The notes under the pieces were generated by a model that worked only from the letters and a program-made list of their open reading frames with translations, was not told the origin of the DNA and did no database searches. Of a stretch of 55,505 bases of DNA, positions 1 through 9,110 are shown piece by piece (the stretch's first letter is position 1; each line of letters begins with the position of its first letter). A program made the translations under genes and the position numbers. The stretch is from Clostridia bacterium. GTDB taxonomy: Bacteria > Bacillota > Clostridia > TANB77 > CAG-508. The stretch covers positions 1 through 55,505 of the forward strand of contig JAFRDD010000001.1 in NCBI GenBank assembly GCA_017404025.1. The letters are read 5' to 3'.

Positions 1-13
1 AAAATATACAAAA

Positions 14-56
14 AATCTTGAGCCTGCCTCCGCGGCGAGCGGAAAGACTCAAGATT
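14..56 (-). terminator. Intrinsic terminator-like double hairpin at left edge
   Basis: A 9-bp outer stem (14-22 with 48-56) encloses a GC-rich inner stem (29-33 with 39-43). On the - strand it is followed by a T-rich stretch running to position 1. It probably ends a - strand gene lying outside the window. The GC-rich core is unlike the surrounding sequence. Confidence 0.55.
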
Positions 57-64
57 AATATAAT

Positions 65-125
65 AAAATGTCCATTTTAGCGAGAATAATTTCCCGCTAA
101 TGTTTAGAAATTTTTGGGACATTTT
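65..125. repeat. Nested inverted repeat with AAAATGTCC ends
   Basis: AAAATGTCC at 65-73 is repeated in inverted orientation at 117-125. A second inverted pair, TTAGCG/CGCTAA, lies inside at 77-82 and 95-100. The element lies upstream of the GH30 gene and its ends resemble the AAAATGTCT repeats at the right edge of the window. It may be a transposon-end remnant or a structured leader; the function is unknown. The rest of 126-282 is AT-rich and I see no gene in it. Confidence 0.4.
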
Positions 126-282
126 CAAAAGTTATTGACAAATATTTACTATTTTTTTGCAAGATTTTTTAACTGTAAAACAATGTTTTTAGTGAGACTT
201 ATTTTTTATTTATATTTTGTTTTAGTATTTCTTTTTTTTATATATTATTATATAATAATTTTAAGTTTAGGGGTTGATTTTA

Positions 283-1629
283 ATGAATATAGACAAAATA
301 GAAACAAATATAAAAAGGAATATGTATCTTCATAAATCTATTAATATAAAGATGCATTCTAATAATGAAAAAATAGAAAATGAAAGAATAAATATATATC
401 CTGAAATAAAATTCCAAGAAATTATAGGATTTGGTGCTGCTCTTACACAAAGTGCAGGATATTTATTATCAAATGTAAATAAAAATGTCGCTAATGAAAT
501 AATTAATGAATATTTTTCAAAAGAAGGCTTGAATTATTCGATTTTAAGACTTCCAATTGGCAGTTCAGATTTTTCGACACATTCTTATTCATATTCAAAT
601 AAAAAAGATCTATCTGATTTTAATATTGATGAAGATGAAAAATATATTATACCTATTATAGAAAAAGCAAAATCAAATTCTTCAAATATACAATTTTTAG
701 CTACTCCATGGTCTCCACCTAGTTTCATGAAAAATAATAAAATGCTAAGATTTGGCGGAAAATTACAAGATAGATATAAAGATTTATATGCAGAATATTT
801 AACAAAATATATATTAGAATACCAAAAAAGAAATATTGATATTAATTATATTACTGTTCAAAATGAACCTAATGCGGTTCAAATATGGGAATCTTGCATC
901 TATTCCGCTTCTGAAGAGGCTGATTTTATAAAAAATTATTTATACCCTAAATTAAAAGCAAATAATTTAAATACAAAAATTTTTATATGGGATCACAATA
1001 AAGATAATATGCTATATAGAGTTTTTAATACTATTTCTGATAGTGAAATTAATGAATATATATATGGTATTGCATTTCATTGGTATACAGGATCTCATTT
1101 TGAAAATATTAAATTAGTACATGACCTATTCCCTAGTAAATTAATGTTTCATACAGAAGGATGTACCGGCTACTCACACTTCAATCCAAAAGATGAATTG
1201 TTTAATGGTGAATTGTATGCAAATGAAATTATTGGAGATTTTAATAATGGAACGAATGCTTTTATCGATTGGAATATTCTTCTTGATTATAATGGTGGTC
1301 CTAATCATAAAAACAATTACTGTAACTCCCCTATTATGCTTAATGAAGATAAAACTGATTATATAAAGACTCCTTCTTTTTATTATATTGCACAATTTGG
1401 TAAATATATTAAACCAGGTGCAAAAAGAATAGCATTTAGTAGATATACCGAAAATATTCAAGTTACAGCTTTTCAAAATCCTGATAAGAGTGTTATAATA
1501 ATTTTGCTAAATAAAAATGATTATAATATTGAGTATAATTTATGCTACAAAAATTATTATTTTCACGACAATATGGATAGTCACGCAATAGTCACTTTTG
1601 TAATAAATGGAGATGAGAAAAATGATTAA
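283..1629 (+). CDS. Glycoside hydrolase family 30 protein (glucosylceramidase-like)
   Basis: A 448-residue enzyme of the GH30 (beta/alpha)8 clan. Visible family motifs in order are GFGAALTQSAG near residue 50, LRLPIGSSDFS near 90, ATPWSPPSFMK near 140, the acid/base glutamate in QNEPNA (about E195) and the nucleophile glutamate in FHTEGC (about E292). A C-terminal beta domain follows. There is no signal peptide, so it probably acts inside the cell on imported glycosides; the exact substrate cannot be read from sequence. The start is the ATG at 283, because AGGGG at 269-273 is correctly spaced for it and not for the TTG at 274. The 3' end overlaps the start of the recombinase gene by 8 bp, so the two are probably co-transcribed. 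Confidence 0.9.
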   Translation: MNIDKIETNIKRNMYLHKSINIKMHSNNEKIENERINIYPEIKFQEIIGFGAALTQSAGYLLSNVNKNVANEIINEYFSKEGLNYSILRLPIGSSDFSTHSYSYSNKKDLSDFNIDEDEKYIIPIIEKAKSNSSNIQFLATPWSPPSFMKNNKMLRFGGKLQDRYKDLYAEYLTKYILEYQKRNIDINYITVQNEPNAVQIWESCIYSASEEADFIKNYLYPKLKANNLNTKIFIWDHNKDNMLYRVFNTISDSEINEYIYGIAFHWYTGSHFENIKLVHDLFPSKLMFHTEGCTGYSHFNPKDELFNGELYANEIIGDFNNGTNAFIDWNILLDYNGGPNHKNNYCNSPIMLNEDKTDYIKTPSFYYIAQFGKYIKPGAKRIAFSRYTENIQVTAFQNPDKSVIIILLNKNDYNIEYNLCYKNYYFHDNMDSHAIVTFVINGDEKND

Positions 1630-2602
1630 TAGAGATTTTAACCCAGATTATTTAAATTCTTTTTTAGACTATTCTGCAACAATTTTAAACAAATCGCCTA
1701 ATTCTATAAAAGAATATAATTATGATATTACAAATTTTTTAAAATTTATAAAGATTCATTTTAATTTAACTACAGAAACTGAATTAGAAAGTATTGATAT
1801 TAAAGATATTGATATTAATACTTTAAAAAAAATTACTTTAAATGATATTCATGCATATCTTGCCTTTATGACAAACACATTTCATAGTAAAGCTGCTACT
1901 AGAGCGAGAAAAGCTTCAACCATAAGAATATTTTTTAAATATTTGACACAAAAGGAGAATTTATTAGAAATTAATCCTGCTCAAAATCTTGAAAATCCAA
2001 AACTTGATAGGAGACTTCCAAGATATTTAACATTGGATGATAGTAAAAAACTTTTAGAAATTACCGCTAATGAGGATGAAAATAGAAATGCAAAAAGAGA
2101 TTTTGCAATTATCACATTGTTTTTAAATTGCGGAATGCGTCTATCTGAATTAGTTGGAATCAATATTTCAGATATAGAGTTCTCCGAATGTAAGATGAAG
2201 GTAATTGGAAAAGGAAATAAAGAAAGAACTATATATTTAAACAAGGCTTGTATGAAAGCCATTGAAGACTATTTGGCAATTAAGCCAGAAGGAAAAAAAG
2301 ATACATCTAATTCATACAAAGCATTATTTTTAAGTGAGAGACATACTAGAATTAGTAGACGTACAGTTCAACATATAGTTGAAAAAGAACTTTCAGCTGC
2401 AGGTTTAGATTCTAAAAAATGCTCTGTACATAAATTGAGGCATACTGCAGCAACTTTAATGTATCAATATGGACAAGTTGATATAAGAGCTCTTCAAGAG
2501 CTTTTAGGACATGAAAGTATTTCAACTACTGAAATTTATACTCATGTAGACAATTCTCAAGTTAGAAATGCAGTTGAAAGTAATCCATTGGCTAATTTAT
2601 AA
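1622..2602 (+). CDS. XerC/XerD-family tyrosine recombinase
   Basis: About 326 residues with the N-terminal SAM-like core-binding domain (residues 1-110) and a C-terminal catalytic domain. Catalytic residues are visible: Arg in CGMRLSELVG, Lys in the beta-hairpin GKGNKERTI, HxxR in VHKLRHTAAT, His in LLGHESI and the nucleophile Tyr in TEIYTHV. The length fits chromosome-dimer-resolving Xer proteins, but integrase paralogues look alike. The ATG at 1622 is preferred because GGAG at 1609-1612 sits 9 nt upstream; the ATG at 1607 has no such site. It overlaps the GH30 stop codon. It could be housekeeping XerC or an element-specific recombinase. Confidence 0.88.
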   Translation: MINRDFNPDYLNSFLDYSATILNKSPNSIKEYNYDITNFLKFIKIHFNLTTETELESIDIKDIDINTLKKITLNDIHAYLAFMTNTFHSKAATRARKASTIRIFFKYLTQKENLLEINPAQNLENPKLDRRLPRYLTLDDSKKLLEITANEDENRNAKRDFAIITLFLNCGMRLSELVGINISDIEFSECKMKVIGKGNKERTIYLNKACMKAIEDYLAIKPEGKKDTSNSYKALFLSERHTRISRRTVQHIVEKELSAAGLDSKKCSVHKLRHTAATLMYQYGQVDIRALQELLGHESISTTEIYTHVDNSQVRNAVESNPLANL

Positions 2603-2676
2603 AAAATGAATTCTAACAATTCCTATATGTATCTTGTACGAAAACTCTTCATACTAGAAGAAGTTTATTACAATAT

Positions 2677-2712
2677 AAAAAATATCCTCTTTTATATCAG
2701 AGGATATTTTTT
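2677..2712. terminator. Bidirectional intrinsic terminator
   Basis: The 13-nt arms at 2677-2689 and 2700-2712 are perfectly complementary and flanked by A and T runs on both sides. It separates the convergent recombinase gene and the PF06541-type gene, whose stop codon lies in its edge. Confidence 0.85.
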
Positions 2713-3542
2713 AATTTATCAATTTTATATAATATGTTTTTATATTTGGATAAAGATCTTTAACTTGTATTATTTCTCCATTATTTTTTTCTATTTTTAT
2801 CCTTGGAAATGTTTTTAACATTTTTTCATCTCCAAAATATTTATATACAAAATTTGATATATAATTTGTACTATATATTATTCTATATTCATTTTGTATT
2901 TTTGTTTGATTTGATACTTGTAGATTATTATTTATTATTGTTCGTGATAAAAAAGCTCTTATTGCAAAACTTGAGATTATATAATCAAGGGCCATAAATA
3001 TGACTATACCAAGTAAAAGAGTTTTTAATAGATTTAAATTGAATTTTTGTTTTATAAATATAAAGAATTTGTCGATTAATGGGTTAATGTATTTTAATAA
3101 AAAGAAAGCTAATATTCCCCAGAATATCGAATATAATAAACATACTCTACCATTTATGTTTAGTGGAAATCCTGAATAGTCCCACCACTTTGTATTAAAT
3201 AACCATTCTCCTATTAGACTTACTAGGTATTCAGTTAGAGATCCAACTAGGATGCCTCCAAAAAATAATGTAAAATCATTCTTTTTAAAGAATTGTAATA
3301 TTATAATCATAACACATGCACCTAAGCCATATATAGCGCAAAATGGACCATATAAAAAACTTTGTCTGCTTTCTAAATAACCGTGTTCTAACTATTCCAA
3401 AAATTGTTTCTATAATAAATCCTGCAATACTATAAACAACAAAATAAGCAAATAACTTCCAAAGACTTAAGTTACCAATCATAAAAGCTTTTCGTTTTTT
3501 TGTATATTGATTTATAGTTGGTTCTTTTGTAATTTTGTTCAT
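2711..3542 (-). CDS. PF06541-type (ABC_trans_CmpB) membrane protein, needs +1 shift at CGG
   Basis: Two out-of-frame pieces join into one protein of about 277 residues of the putative ABC-transporter type IV family (PF06541). The first runs from ATG 3542 to the CGG at 3383-3381; the second continues to the stop at 2711. The N-terminal TM helix is followed, in the shifted frame, by ESRQSFLYGPFCAIYGLGA and later KWWDYSGFPLNINGR, the family signatures. In the zero frame the protein ends about 30 codons after the CGG in unrelated sequence. Skipping the C gives T-G-Y-L-E-S at the junction. A single inserted base, as a mutation or assembly error, is the alternative. The start has GGGGG 6 nt upstream. 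Several TM helices are predicted; the function is unknown. Confidence 0.75.
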
Positions 3543-3615
3543 ATTATCCCCCTTAATTCGACTTAATTATACATTATACGTTATTTTATTTCAACTAGAT
3601 TTTTCAAATTTATAT

Positions 3616-4194
3616 TCATAAAATTATTGGTTGTATTTGCTCATTTTGTGTAGCAAATTCTATGGTTTTTATAATGTATTCAGGGTCAAAAACAATTGAA
3701 CGTGGTTTGGTTATAGGGTTATCTTGCTTAAAAGGTACAAAATATATGTTTTTCCTATTAAGCAATTTGCCTATGTTCTCTGCATTTCCGCTCAAAGCAT
3801 TGTTTGTAGACGGTGCAATTACTACTGGTAAATTATTTCTTAAATGCGATTTAACTGCCATTGTAACAGGGGTGTCTGTTATGTCATTTGCAATTTTTGA
3901 CATTGTATTTCCAGAAGCAGGTGCAACAACTAAAATATCAGTCATTTGTTTTGGACCTATTGGTTCAGCATCAATTATGGAATGGATTATTTTTTTATTT
4001 GTTATTTCTTCTATTCTATTTCTAAAATCTTCTGCTTTTCCGAATTTTGTATTCATGTTATATGCATTATATGACATTATAGGCAAAACATCAGCTCCTT
4101 TTTTTACTAACTCTTCTATTATGGGAATAGTTTTATTAAATGTACAAAAAGAGCCAGTAAGTGCAAATCCAACTTTTAGATTAATTAATTCCAA
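3616..4194 (-). CDS. spoVFB: Dipicolinate synthase subunit B
   Basis: A 192-residue flavoprotein-fold protein that matches DpaB/SpoVFB, which with SpoVFA oxidises dihydrodipicolinate to dipicolinic acid for the spore core. Family features include KVGFALTGSFCTF at the N-terminus, PIMSYNAYN, DILVVAPASGNTMSKIAND and VIAPSTNNALSGNAENIG. The start is a TTG at 4194, supported by a perfect AGGAGG at 4203-4208, 8 nt upstream. The partner spoVFA is normally directly upstream but is absent here: the upstream neighbour is a terminator and then ackA. The gene is therefore an orphan subunit, or spoVFA lies elsewhere. Confidence 0.88.
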   Translation of the reverse strand: MELINLKVGFALTGSFCTFNKTIPIIEELVKKGADVLPIMSYNAYNMNTKFGKAEDFRNRIEEITNKKIIHSIIDAEPIGPKQMTDILVVAPASGNTMSKIANDITDTPVTMAVKSHLRNNLPVVIAPSTNNALSGNAENIGKLLNRKNIYFVPFKQDNPITKPRSIVFDPEYIIKTIEFATQNEQIQPIIL

Positions 4195-4284
4195 TATTTT
4201 TTCCTCCTTTCTTATATATAATATGAAATTATGTAAATAAATGTTTTTTATATTTTTATTTTTTTGCTATTATGCATTATAAAA

Positions 4285-4333
4285 GTGGGCATCCATATTA
4301 CTTCATATTGTATGAAATAATATATATGCCCAC
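4285..4333 (-). terminator. Terminator of the pta-ackA operon
   Basis: A long imperfect hairpin with GTGGGC (4285-4290) pairing GCCCAC (4328-4333) and a nearly continuous AT-rich stem inside. On the - strand it ends with TTTT. It lies just after the ackA stop. Confidence 0.7.
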
Positions 4334-4355
4334 ATTATTAATTGTAAATTAAAAG

Positions 4356-5546
4356 TTATTTTGTTAACCTTTCAGTATCTCTTGCAATCATAAGTTCTTC
4401 ATTTGTTGGAATAACATAAACTTTAACAGGAGAGTCAGATGTAGAAATCATTTTTTCTTCGCCTCTCATATTATTTGCATCTACATCTAATTTAACTCCC
4501 ATAAATTCTAATTGTTCACAAATACCTTTTCTAATATTTATTTGGTTCTCTCCTACACCACCTGTAAAAATTATTGCATCAACACCATTCATTGCTACAG
4601 CGTATTTCGCGATATAACTTGCAACAGAGTATTTAAAGCTATCCATAGCAAGTTTTGCTCTTTCATTATCTCCATAAGATTCTGACTCAATAACTCTAAA
4701 GTCTGGAGCTAAGCCAGATATACCTTGAACACCTGATTTTTTATTTAAAATATTTTCTATTTCATCAGCTGATAGATTTTCTTTTCTCATTAAATATGTT
4801 ACAACAGATGGATCTAAATCTCCACTTCTAGTAACCATAGGTATTCCTCCAAGAGGTGTTAATCCCATACTTGTATCTATTGACTTTCCACCTTCAACAG
4901 CACATATACTTGAACCTTGTCCTAAGTGGCAAGTAACTATTTTTAAATTCTCAATTGGTGTATTTGTAATTTCTGCTAATCTTTTTGAAACATAAGAATG
5001 AGATGTACCATGTGCACCATATTTACGAACACCATATTTTTTATAATACTCATAAGGTATTGGGTATATATATTTATCTTTTGGCATTGTTTGATGGAAA
5101 GCTGTGTCAAAAACTGCTACCATTGGTTTTCCTGGCATAACATTTTTACAAGCTTTCATTCCTTGAGCAGCAGCAATATTATGTAGTGGTGCAAGCTCTG
5201 CACATTCTTCGACTTTTGCTATGACATCATCTGTAATAACAACAGAATCCTTAAAATATTCTCCACCATGAACAACTCTATGTCCAATAGCATTAATTTC
5301 GTTTAATGAGTCTACAACTTTATATTCTGGATTTGTTAATTGTTTTAATGTAAAATCAATAGCTTCTTCATGATTATAAGCAGGGTTTTTTATTTCTATT
5401 TTTTGTCCATGAGCTTTATGTGTTATAAAAGCTTCATCTTCTCCTATTCTTTCATATTTTCCAGATGCTAAAACTTCATCTTTCTCCATATTTATTAATT
5501 GATATTTTAGTGATGAACTACCACAATTTAAAACTAATATTTTCAT
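4356..5546 (-). CDS. ackA: Acetate kinase
   Basis: A 396-residue ASKHA-fold kinase that makes ATP and acetate from acetyl phosphate in the cytoplasm. Signatures are VLNCGSSSLKYQ at the N-terminus, HRVVHGGE near 90, VFDTAFHQTMP near 145, YGAHGTSHSYV near 175, GSSICAVEGGKS, TRSGDLDPS and FTGGVGEN. The length is normal. It is the third gene of a probable pta-ackA-ackA operon and lies 85 bp behind its paralogue, with a dispersed repeat in the gap. The second copy differs at many positions, so the duplication is not recent; the two may differ in kinetics or one may prefer propionyl or butyryl phosphate, which is inference. Confidence 0.95.
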   Translation of the reverse strand: MKILVLNCGSSSLKYQLINMEKDEVLASGKYERIGEDEAFITHKAHGQKIEIKNPAYNHEEAIDFTLKQLTNPEYKVVDSLNEINAIGHRVVHGGEYFKDSVVITDDVIAKVEECAELAPLHNIAAAQGMKACKNVMPGKPMVAVFDTAFHQTMPKDKYIYPIPYEYYKKYGVRKYGAHGTSHSYVSKRLAEITNTPIENLKIVTCHLGQGSSICAVEGGKSIDTSMGLTPLGGIPMVTRSGDLDPSVVTYLMRKENLSADEIENILNKKSGVQGISGLAPDFRVIESESYGDNERAKLAMDSFKYSVASYIAKYAVAMNGVDAIIFTGGVGENQINIRKGICEQLEFMGVKLDVDANNMRGEEKMISTSDSPVKVYVIPTNEELMIARDTERLTK

Positions 5547-5591
5547 TTTTATTCCTCCTAGTTTATATTTAAATATTTTAATTATATAGAA

Positions 5592-5620
5592 TTTTCAAAA
5601 AGGACCGTCCCTGTTGAAAA
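5592..5620. repeat. Dispersed GGACCGTCC near-palindrome
   Basis: TTTTCAA and TTGAAAA arms enclose AAGGACCGTCCCT. The same 29-bp unit recurs at 6854-6882, 43070-43139, 50402-50470, 51370-51398 and 54982-55049, always between genes. It resembles REP elements. Confidence 0.85.
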
Positions 5621-5631
5621 TTTTTTTAAAT

Positions 5632-6822
5632 TTATGATATAATTTGTGCTGTTTCTTTTGCAATCATAAGTTCTTCATTTGTTGGAACTATGTATATTTT
5701 TACTTTAGAATTTGAAGTTGAAATTAGTTTTTCTTCTCCTCTTGTTTGATTAGCTTCTTCATCTAACTCAGCACCAAAAATTTTTAATCTGTTACATATT
5801 TCTTTTCTTGAATAAGGACTTTTCTCTCCTACTCCTGCAGTAAATGTAATTACATCTATTCCTCCCATTGCAACAGCGCATTTTGCAATATATTTTGCTA
5901 TTTCATTATGAAATATATCAAGAGCCAGCTTTGCATGAGTTCCTCCTGCTAAAGCTTCATTTTCAATATCTCTAAAATCCATTGAAACAGAAGATACACC
6001 ATATACACCAGATTTTTTGTTTAAAACATTTTCCATTTCTTCTGCATTTAAGTTTTCTTTTTTCATTAAATATGTTAAAACAGATGGATCTAAATCTCCG
6101 CTTCTAGTCCCCATAGGAATTCCTCCAAGGGGAGTTAATCCCATACTTGTTTCAACAGATTTTCCATTTTTTATTGCACATATACTTGCACCTTGCCCCA
6201 AATGGCAATTTACAATTTTTAAATTATTAATATCTTCCTTTAAAATTTCAGCTATTCTATATGCTACATATTGATGTGACGTGCCATGAAAACCATATTT
6301 TCTCACACCATATTTTTCATAATATTCATAAGGAATACTGTATATGTATTTAGATTTATCTATAGTTTGATGAAATGCTGTATCAAACACTGCAACCATT
6401 TTTATATTTGGGACAATTTTTTTACAAGCTTCTATACCAAGTATAGCTGCAGGATTATGAAGTGGAGCTAAATCAGAACTTTTTCTTATTTCTTCAATTA
6501 CTTCGTCAGTAATTAAAGTAGCTTTGCAAAAGTGTTCACCACCATGTACTATTCTATGCCCTATTCCTCCTAGCTCGTCCAAACTTTTTATAACTCCATA
6601 ATGGTCATTTGTTAATCTATTTAAAACAAAATTTATTGCTTCTTCATGATTTAAAGCTGTTCTTTCAAATTTATGTTTTATGCCATTTACTTTATGAGTA
6701 AGAAATGAATTGGCTTGTCCTATTCTTTCAAAATATCCCTTAGCTAACATTTCATTTGTTTCCATATCAATTATTTGATATTTTAATGATGAGCTTCCAG
6801 AATTTAAAACTAGTATTTTCAT
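5632..6822 (-). CDS. ackA: Acetate kinase paralogue
   Basis: A second 396-residue acetate kinase of the same length as its downstream neighbour. It keeps VLNSGSSSLKYQ, HRIVHGGE, VFDTAFHQTID, YGFHGTSHQYV, GASICAIKNGKS, TRSGDLDPS and FTAGVGEK, so the active site looks complete. It lies between pta and the other ackA, separated from each by one dispersed repeat. GGGAG/AAAAT sequence precedes the ATG. The pair arose by an old tandem duplication, judged by the divergence visible across the whole length. Substrate preference cannot be separated by eye. Confidence 0.93.
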   Translation of the reverse strand: MKILVLNSGSSSLKYQIIDMETNEMLAKGYFERIGQANSFLTHKVNGIKHKFERTALNHEEAINFVLNRLTNDHYGVIKSLDELGGIGHRIVHGGEHFCKATLITDEVIEEIRKSSDLAPLHNPAAILGIEACKKIVPNIKMVAVFDTAFHQTIDKSKYIYSIPYEYYEKYGVRKYGFHGTSHQYVAYRIAEILKEDINNLKIVNCHLGQGASICAIKNGKSVETSMGLTPLGGIPMGTRSGDLDPSVLTYLMKKENLNAEEMENVLNKKSGVYGVSSVSMDFRDIENEALAGGTHAKLALDIFHNEIAKYIAKCAVAMGGIDVITFTAGVGEKSPYSRKEICNRLKIFGAELDEEANQTRGEEKLISTSNSKVKIYIVPTNEELMIAKETAQIIS

Positions 6823-6853
6823 ATATATTTTTTCTCCCCTTTATTATTTTGAA

Positions 6854-6882
6854 TTTTCAAAAAGGACCGTCCCTGTTGAAAA
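6854..6882. repeat. Dispersed GGACCGTCC near-palindrome
   Basis: Same unit as at 5592, identical in the core AAGGACCGTCCCTG. It abuts the pta stop codon and separates pta from ackA. Confidence 0.85.
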
Positions 6883-7887
6883 TTATTTAACTTGTGCTTG
6901 AACTGCAGTTATTGCAATTACACCAGCAATATCTTCACTACTGCAACCTCTTGATAAATCATTAACAGGTTTTGCAATACCTTGACAAAGTGGTCCATAA
7001 GCTTCTGCTTTTGCTAATCTTTGGGTTAGTTTATAACCTATATTACCTGCATTTAAATCTGGGAATATAAGTACATTTGCTTTTCCTTCAACGGGACTTC
7101 CTGGTGCTTTGGATTTTGCAATTTCTGGTATTATGGCACTGTCTACTTGTAGTTCTCCATCAACAATTAGATTAGGTGCTTTTGCCTTTACAAGATTTGT
7201 TGCATTTATAACTTTTTCTGTTAATTCTGATTTTGCACTACCATATGTTGAATAAGATAACATAGCAACTTTTGGTTCTTTTTGTACTAATTGTTCAAAA
7301 CTTTTTGCAGATGATATTGCAATTTCAGATAATTCATCTTCATTCGGATTTTGATTTAGGCCACAATCTCCATATACAAAAGTGCCATTTTCACCAAATT
7401 CTGGATTTGGGACTACCATTACAAAAAATGCAGAAACAAGTTTAGTTCCTTCTTGTGTTTTTAGAATTTGAAGTGCAGGTCTTAATGTATCTGATGTTGA
7501 ATGAACTGCACCAGAAACTAATCCATCAGCATTGGTGTTTTCATCTTTTAACATCAACATTCCATAATATACAGGGTCTTTCACAAGTTCTTTTGCTTGT
7601 TCCATTGTCATACCTTTTTTACTTCTTATTTCGAATAATAAATTCACATATTCTTCATATTTTGAGGAATTAGTAGGGTTAATAATTTCCGCTTCTTCAA
7701 TATTAATGCTATTTTCTTTAGCTTTAGCTAAAATTTTTTCTGTATCTCCAATTAATACAATTTTAGCATATTTTTCTTTTAATGCTGTTTCAGCTGCTTT
7801 TAAAGTACGAATATCTTCCGCTTCTGGTAATACTATAGTTTTAATGTCTTGTTTAGCTCTGTTTTTAATATTATCAATAAATGACAT
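6883..7887 (-). CDS. pta: Phosphate acetyltransferase
   Basis: 334 residues, the short PTA_PTB form without the N-terminal DRTGG extension. It transfers acetyl from acetyl-CoA to phosphate. Signatures are IVLPEAEDIRTLKAAE at the N-terminus, GLVSGAVHSTSDTLRPALQIL near 130, CGLNQNPNEDELSEIA and the C-terminal AYGPLCQGIAKPVNDLSRGC. Together with the two acetate kinases it forms the substrate-level ATP branch of fermentation. It starts 1 bp after the stop of the upstream Mbeg1-like gene, with AAAGGAG inside that gene's end, so the two are translated from one message. Confidence 0.95.
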   Translation of the reverse strand: MSFIDNIKNRAKQDIKTIVLPEAEDIRTLKAAETALKEKYAKIVLIGDTEKILAKAKENSINIEEAEIINPTNSSKYEEYVNLLFEIRSKKGMTMEQAKELVKDPVYYGMLMLKDENTNADGLVSGAVHSTSDTLRPALQILKTQEGTKLVSAFFVMVVPNPEFGENGTFVYGDCGLNQNPNEDELSEIAISSAKSFEQLVQKEPKVAMLSYSTYGSAKSELTEKVINATNLVKAKAPNLIVDGELQVDSAIIPEIAKSKAPGSPVEGKANVLIFPDLNAGNIGYKLTQRLAKAEAYGPLCQGIAKPVNDLSRGCSSEDIAGVIAITAVQAQVK

Positions 7888-7888
7888 A

Positions 7889-9043
7889 TTATTTTTCTCC
7901 TTTCTTATTAAATAATTTTAAATCTTTAGGTAATTTTTTAAAATCTGGCTTAGGTAATTTAGCAAGGCTAGGTTTTGGAATTTTAATATTTTCTCTTGCT
8001 ACTTGAAATAAGATTGATAAAGATTTTGATAATAATTCTTTATCTTTTTTATCTATGTTGCTATATGATTTTAATAATACTTGAGCCGTTTCTAATTTTT
8101 TACTACTCATTTCAGCTAATGTTGTAGCTCCAGTTGTATTTATAATTTCGAATAATATGTTTACAAATCTTTCTCTTTGCTCTTGACTTTCTTTGTTTAG
8201 CCAATCTGTTAATGTTGTGTCTATATATTCACTTGATGTTGTAGTTTTATCTTCTATAAAGTGATCTCCAATTAGTTGCCAAGAATATGAATCATGTTGC
8301 ATAATTCCTGTTTCAGAGCTTTTTAAAGCAACAGTTTCTCCATCATGATTTAATAATCGTCCAATAACAGAATCCTGAGGAATATATCTTTTGGTTTTAT
8401 TTTTTATATTTTTAAATTCTTTTGAATTTATGACTTCTTTATGGAATCCTGGGCCATCAAAATTATAAATTTCAATTATTCTATCCAAAATATCTTTGTT
8501 ACAAAAAATTGCAGAATATACTGCCAAATTTCCACCTTTTGAATGTCCAAGTATTCTTATTCTTTTATCTTTATAAATATTAGCTATTTTATTTAAATAA
8601 TCAACAGCTTCTACTTGTGCTGGTACTTGAGACATGTAACTCATATTAAAATCTTCTTTCCAGCCTATAATGGTATTATCAGTACCTTCATAACAAACAC
8701 ATATGGTGTTATCTGGTAGTTCAACTACTATTGCAGAAAATTGTTTTTCGACTTCAGTATCTATATTTCTAACAAAATTAGAAATAACTAGTTTTCCAAA
8801 TCTTTTACTTTGGGCTAATACTGGGAAAAACTTTAAATCTCTAAGCATTACTGCATGTCCTTTTTTTTCTGACTTCTTAAATTTTTTATAACTTTCTTCA
8901 ATTGTCATTTTTTTAGTTTCTAAGCCTAAATATTCAAGTGGAAAATATGCAAAACGTGATAATATAGCACTATCTACTTCATTAAATTCTACTTTAGATA
9001 TTTCTATGTCTCTCCATTCAATATAATCGAAAAAGTTAGCCAT
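7889..9043 (-). CDS. Mbeg1-like (DUF2974) alpha/beta-hydrolase
   Basis: A 384-residue protein of the DUF2974/Mbeg1-like family. The lipase-type nucleophile elbow GHSKGGNLAVYSA lies near residue 165 and is preceded by EGTDNTIIGWKEDFNMSYM, typical of the family. No signal peptide is visible. The C-terminal 80 residues are lysine-rich with the repeated KLPKPDFKKLPK pattern. GGAGGGAAG precedes the ATG at 9043. It is the first gene of the unit leading into pta, which suggests, but does not show, a link to acyl or storage metabolism. The true substrate is unknown. Confidence 0.8.
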   Translation of the reverse strand: MANFFDYIEWRDIEISKVEFNEVDSAILSRFAYFPLEYLGLETKKMTIEESYKKFKKSEKKGHAVMLRDLKFFPVLAQSKRFGKLVISNFVRNIDTEVEKQFSAIVVELPDNTICVCYEGTDNTIIGWKEDFNMSYMSQVPAQVEAVDYLNKIANIYKDKRIRILGHSKGGNLAVYSAIFCNKDILDRIIEIYNFDGPGFHKEVINSKEFKNIKNKTKRYIPQDSVIGRLLNHDGETVALKSSETGIMQHDSYSWQLIGDHFIEDKTTTSSEYIDTTLTDWLNKESQEQRERFVNILFEIINTTGATTLAEMSSKKLETAQVLLKSYSNIDKKDKELLSKSLSILFQVARENIKIPKPSLAKLPKPDFKKLPKDLKLFNKKGEK

Positions 9044-9110
9044 TTACTTCCCTCCAAATCTAAATAATTTCATTGGAATTATATCACAGTAAATTATAAA
9101 ATTGCAACAA

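Noticed and set aside
114..335. A 73-residue hydrophobic ORF at the left edge
   Set aside because: It has no ribosome binding site and overlaps the GH30 start; the composition is that of random AT-rich sequence.
3662..4240. A 192-residue + strand reading frame opposite spoVFB
   Set aside because: It is the antisense shadow of spoVFB and has no ribosome binding site or recognisable domain.
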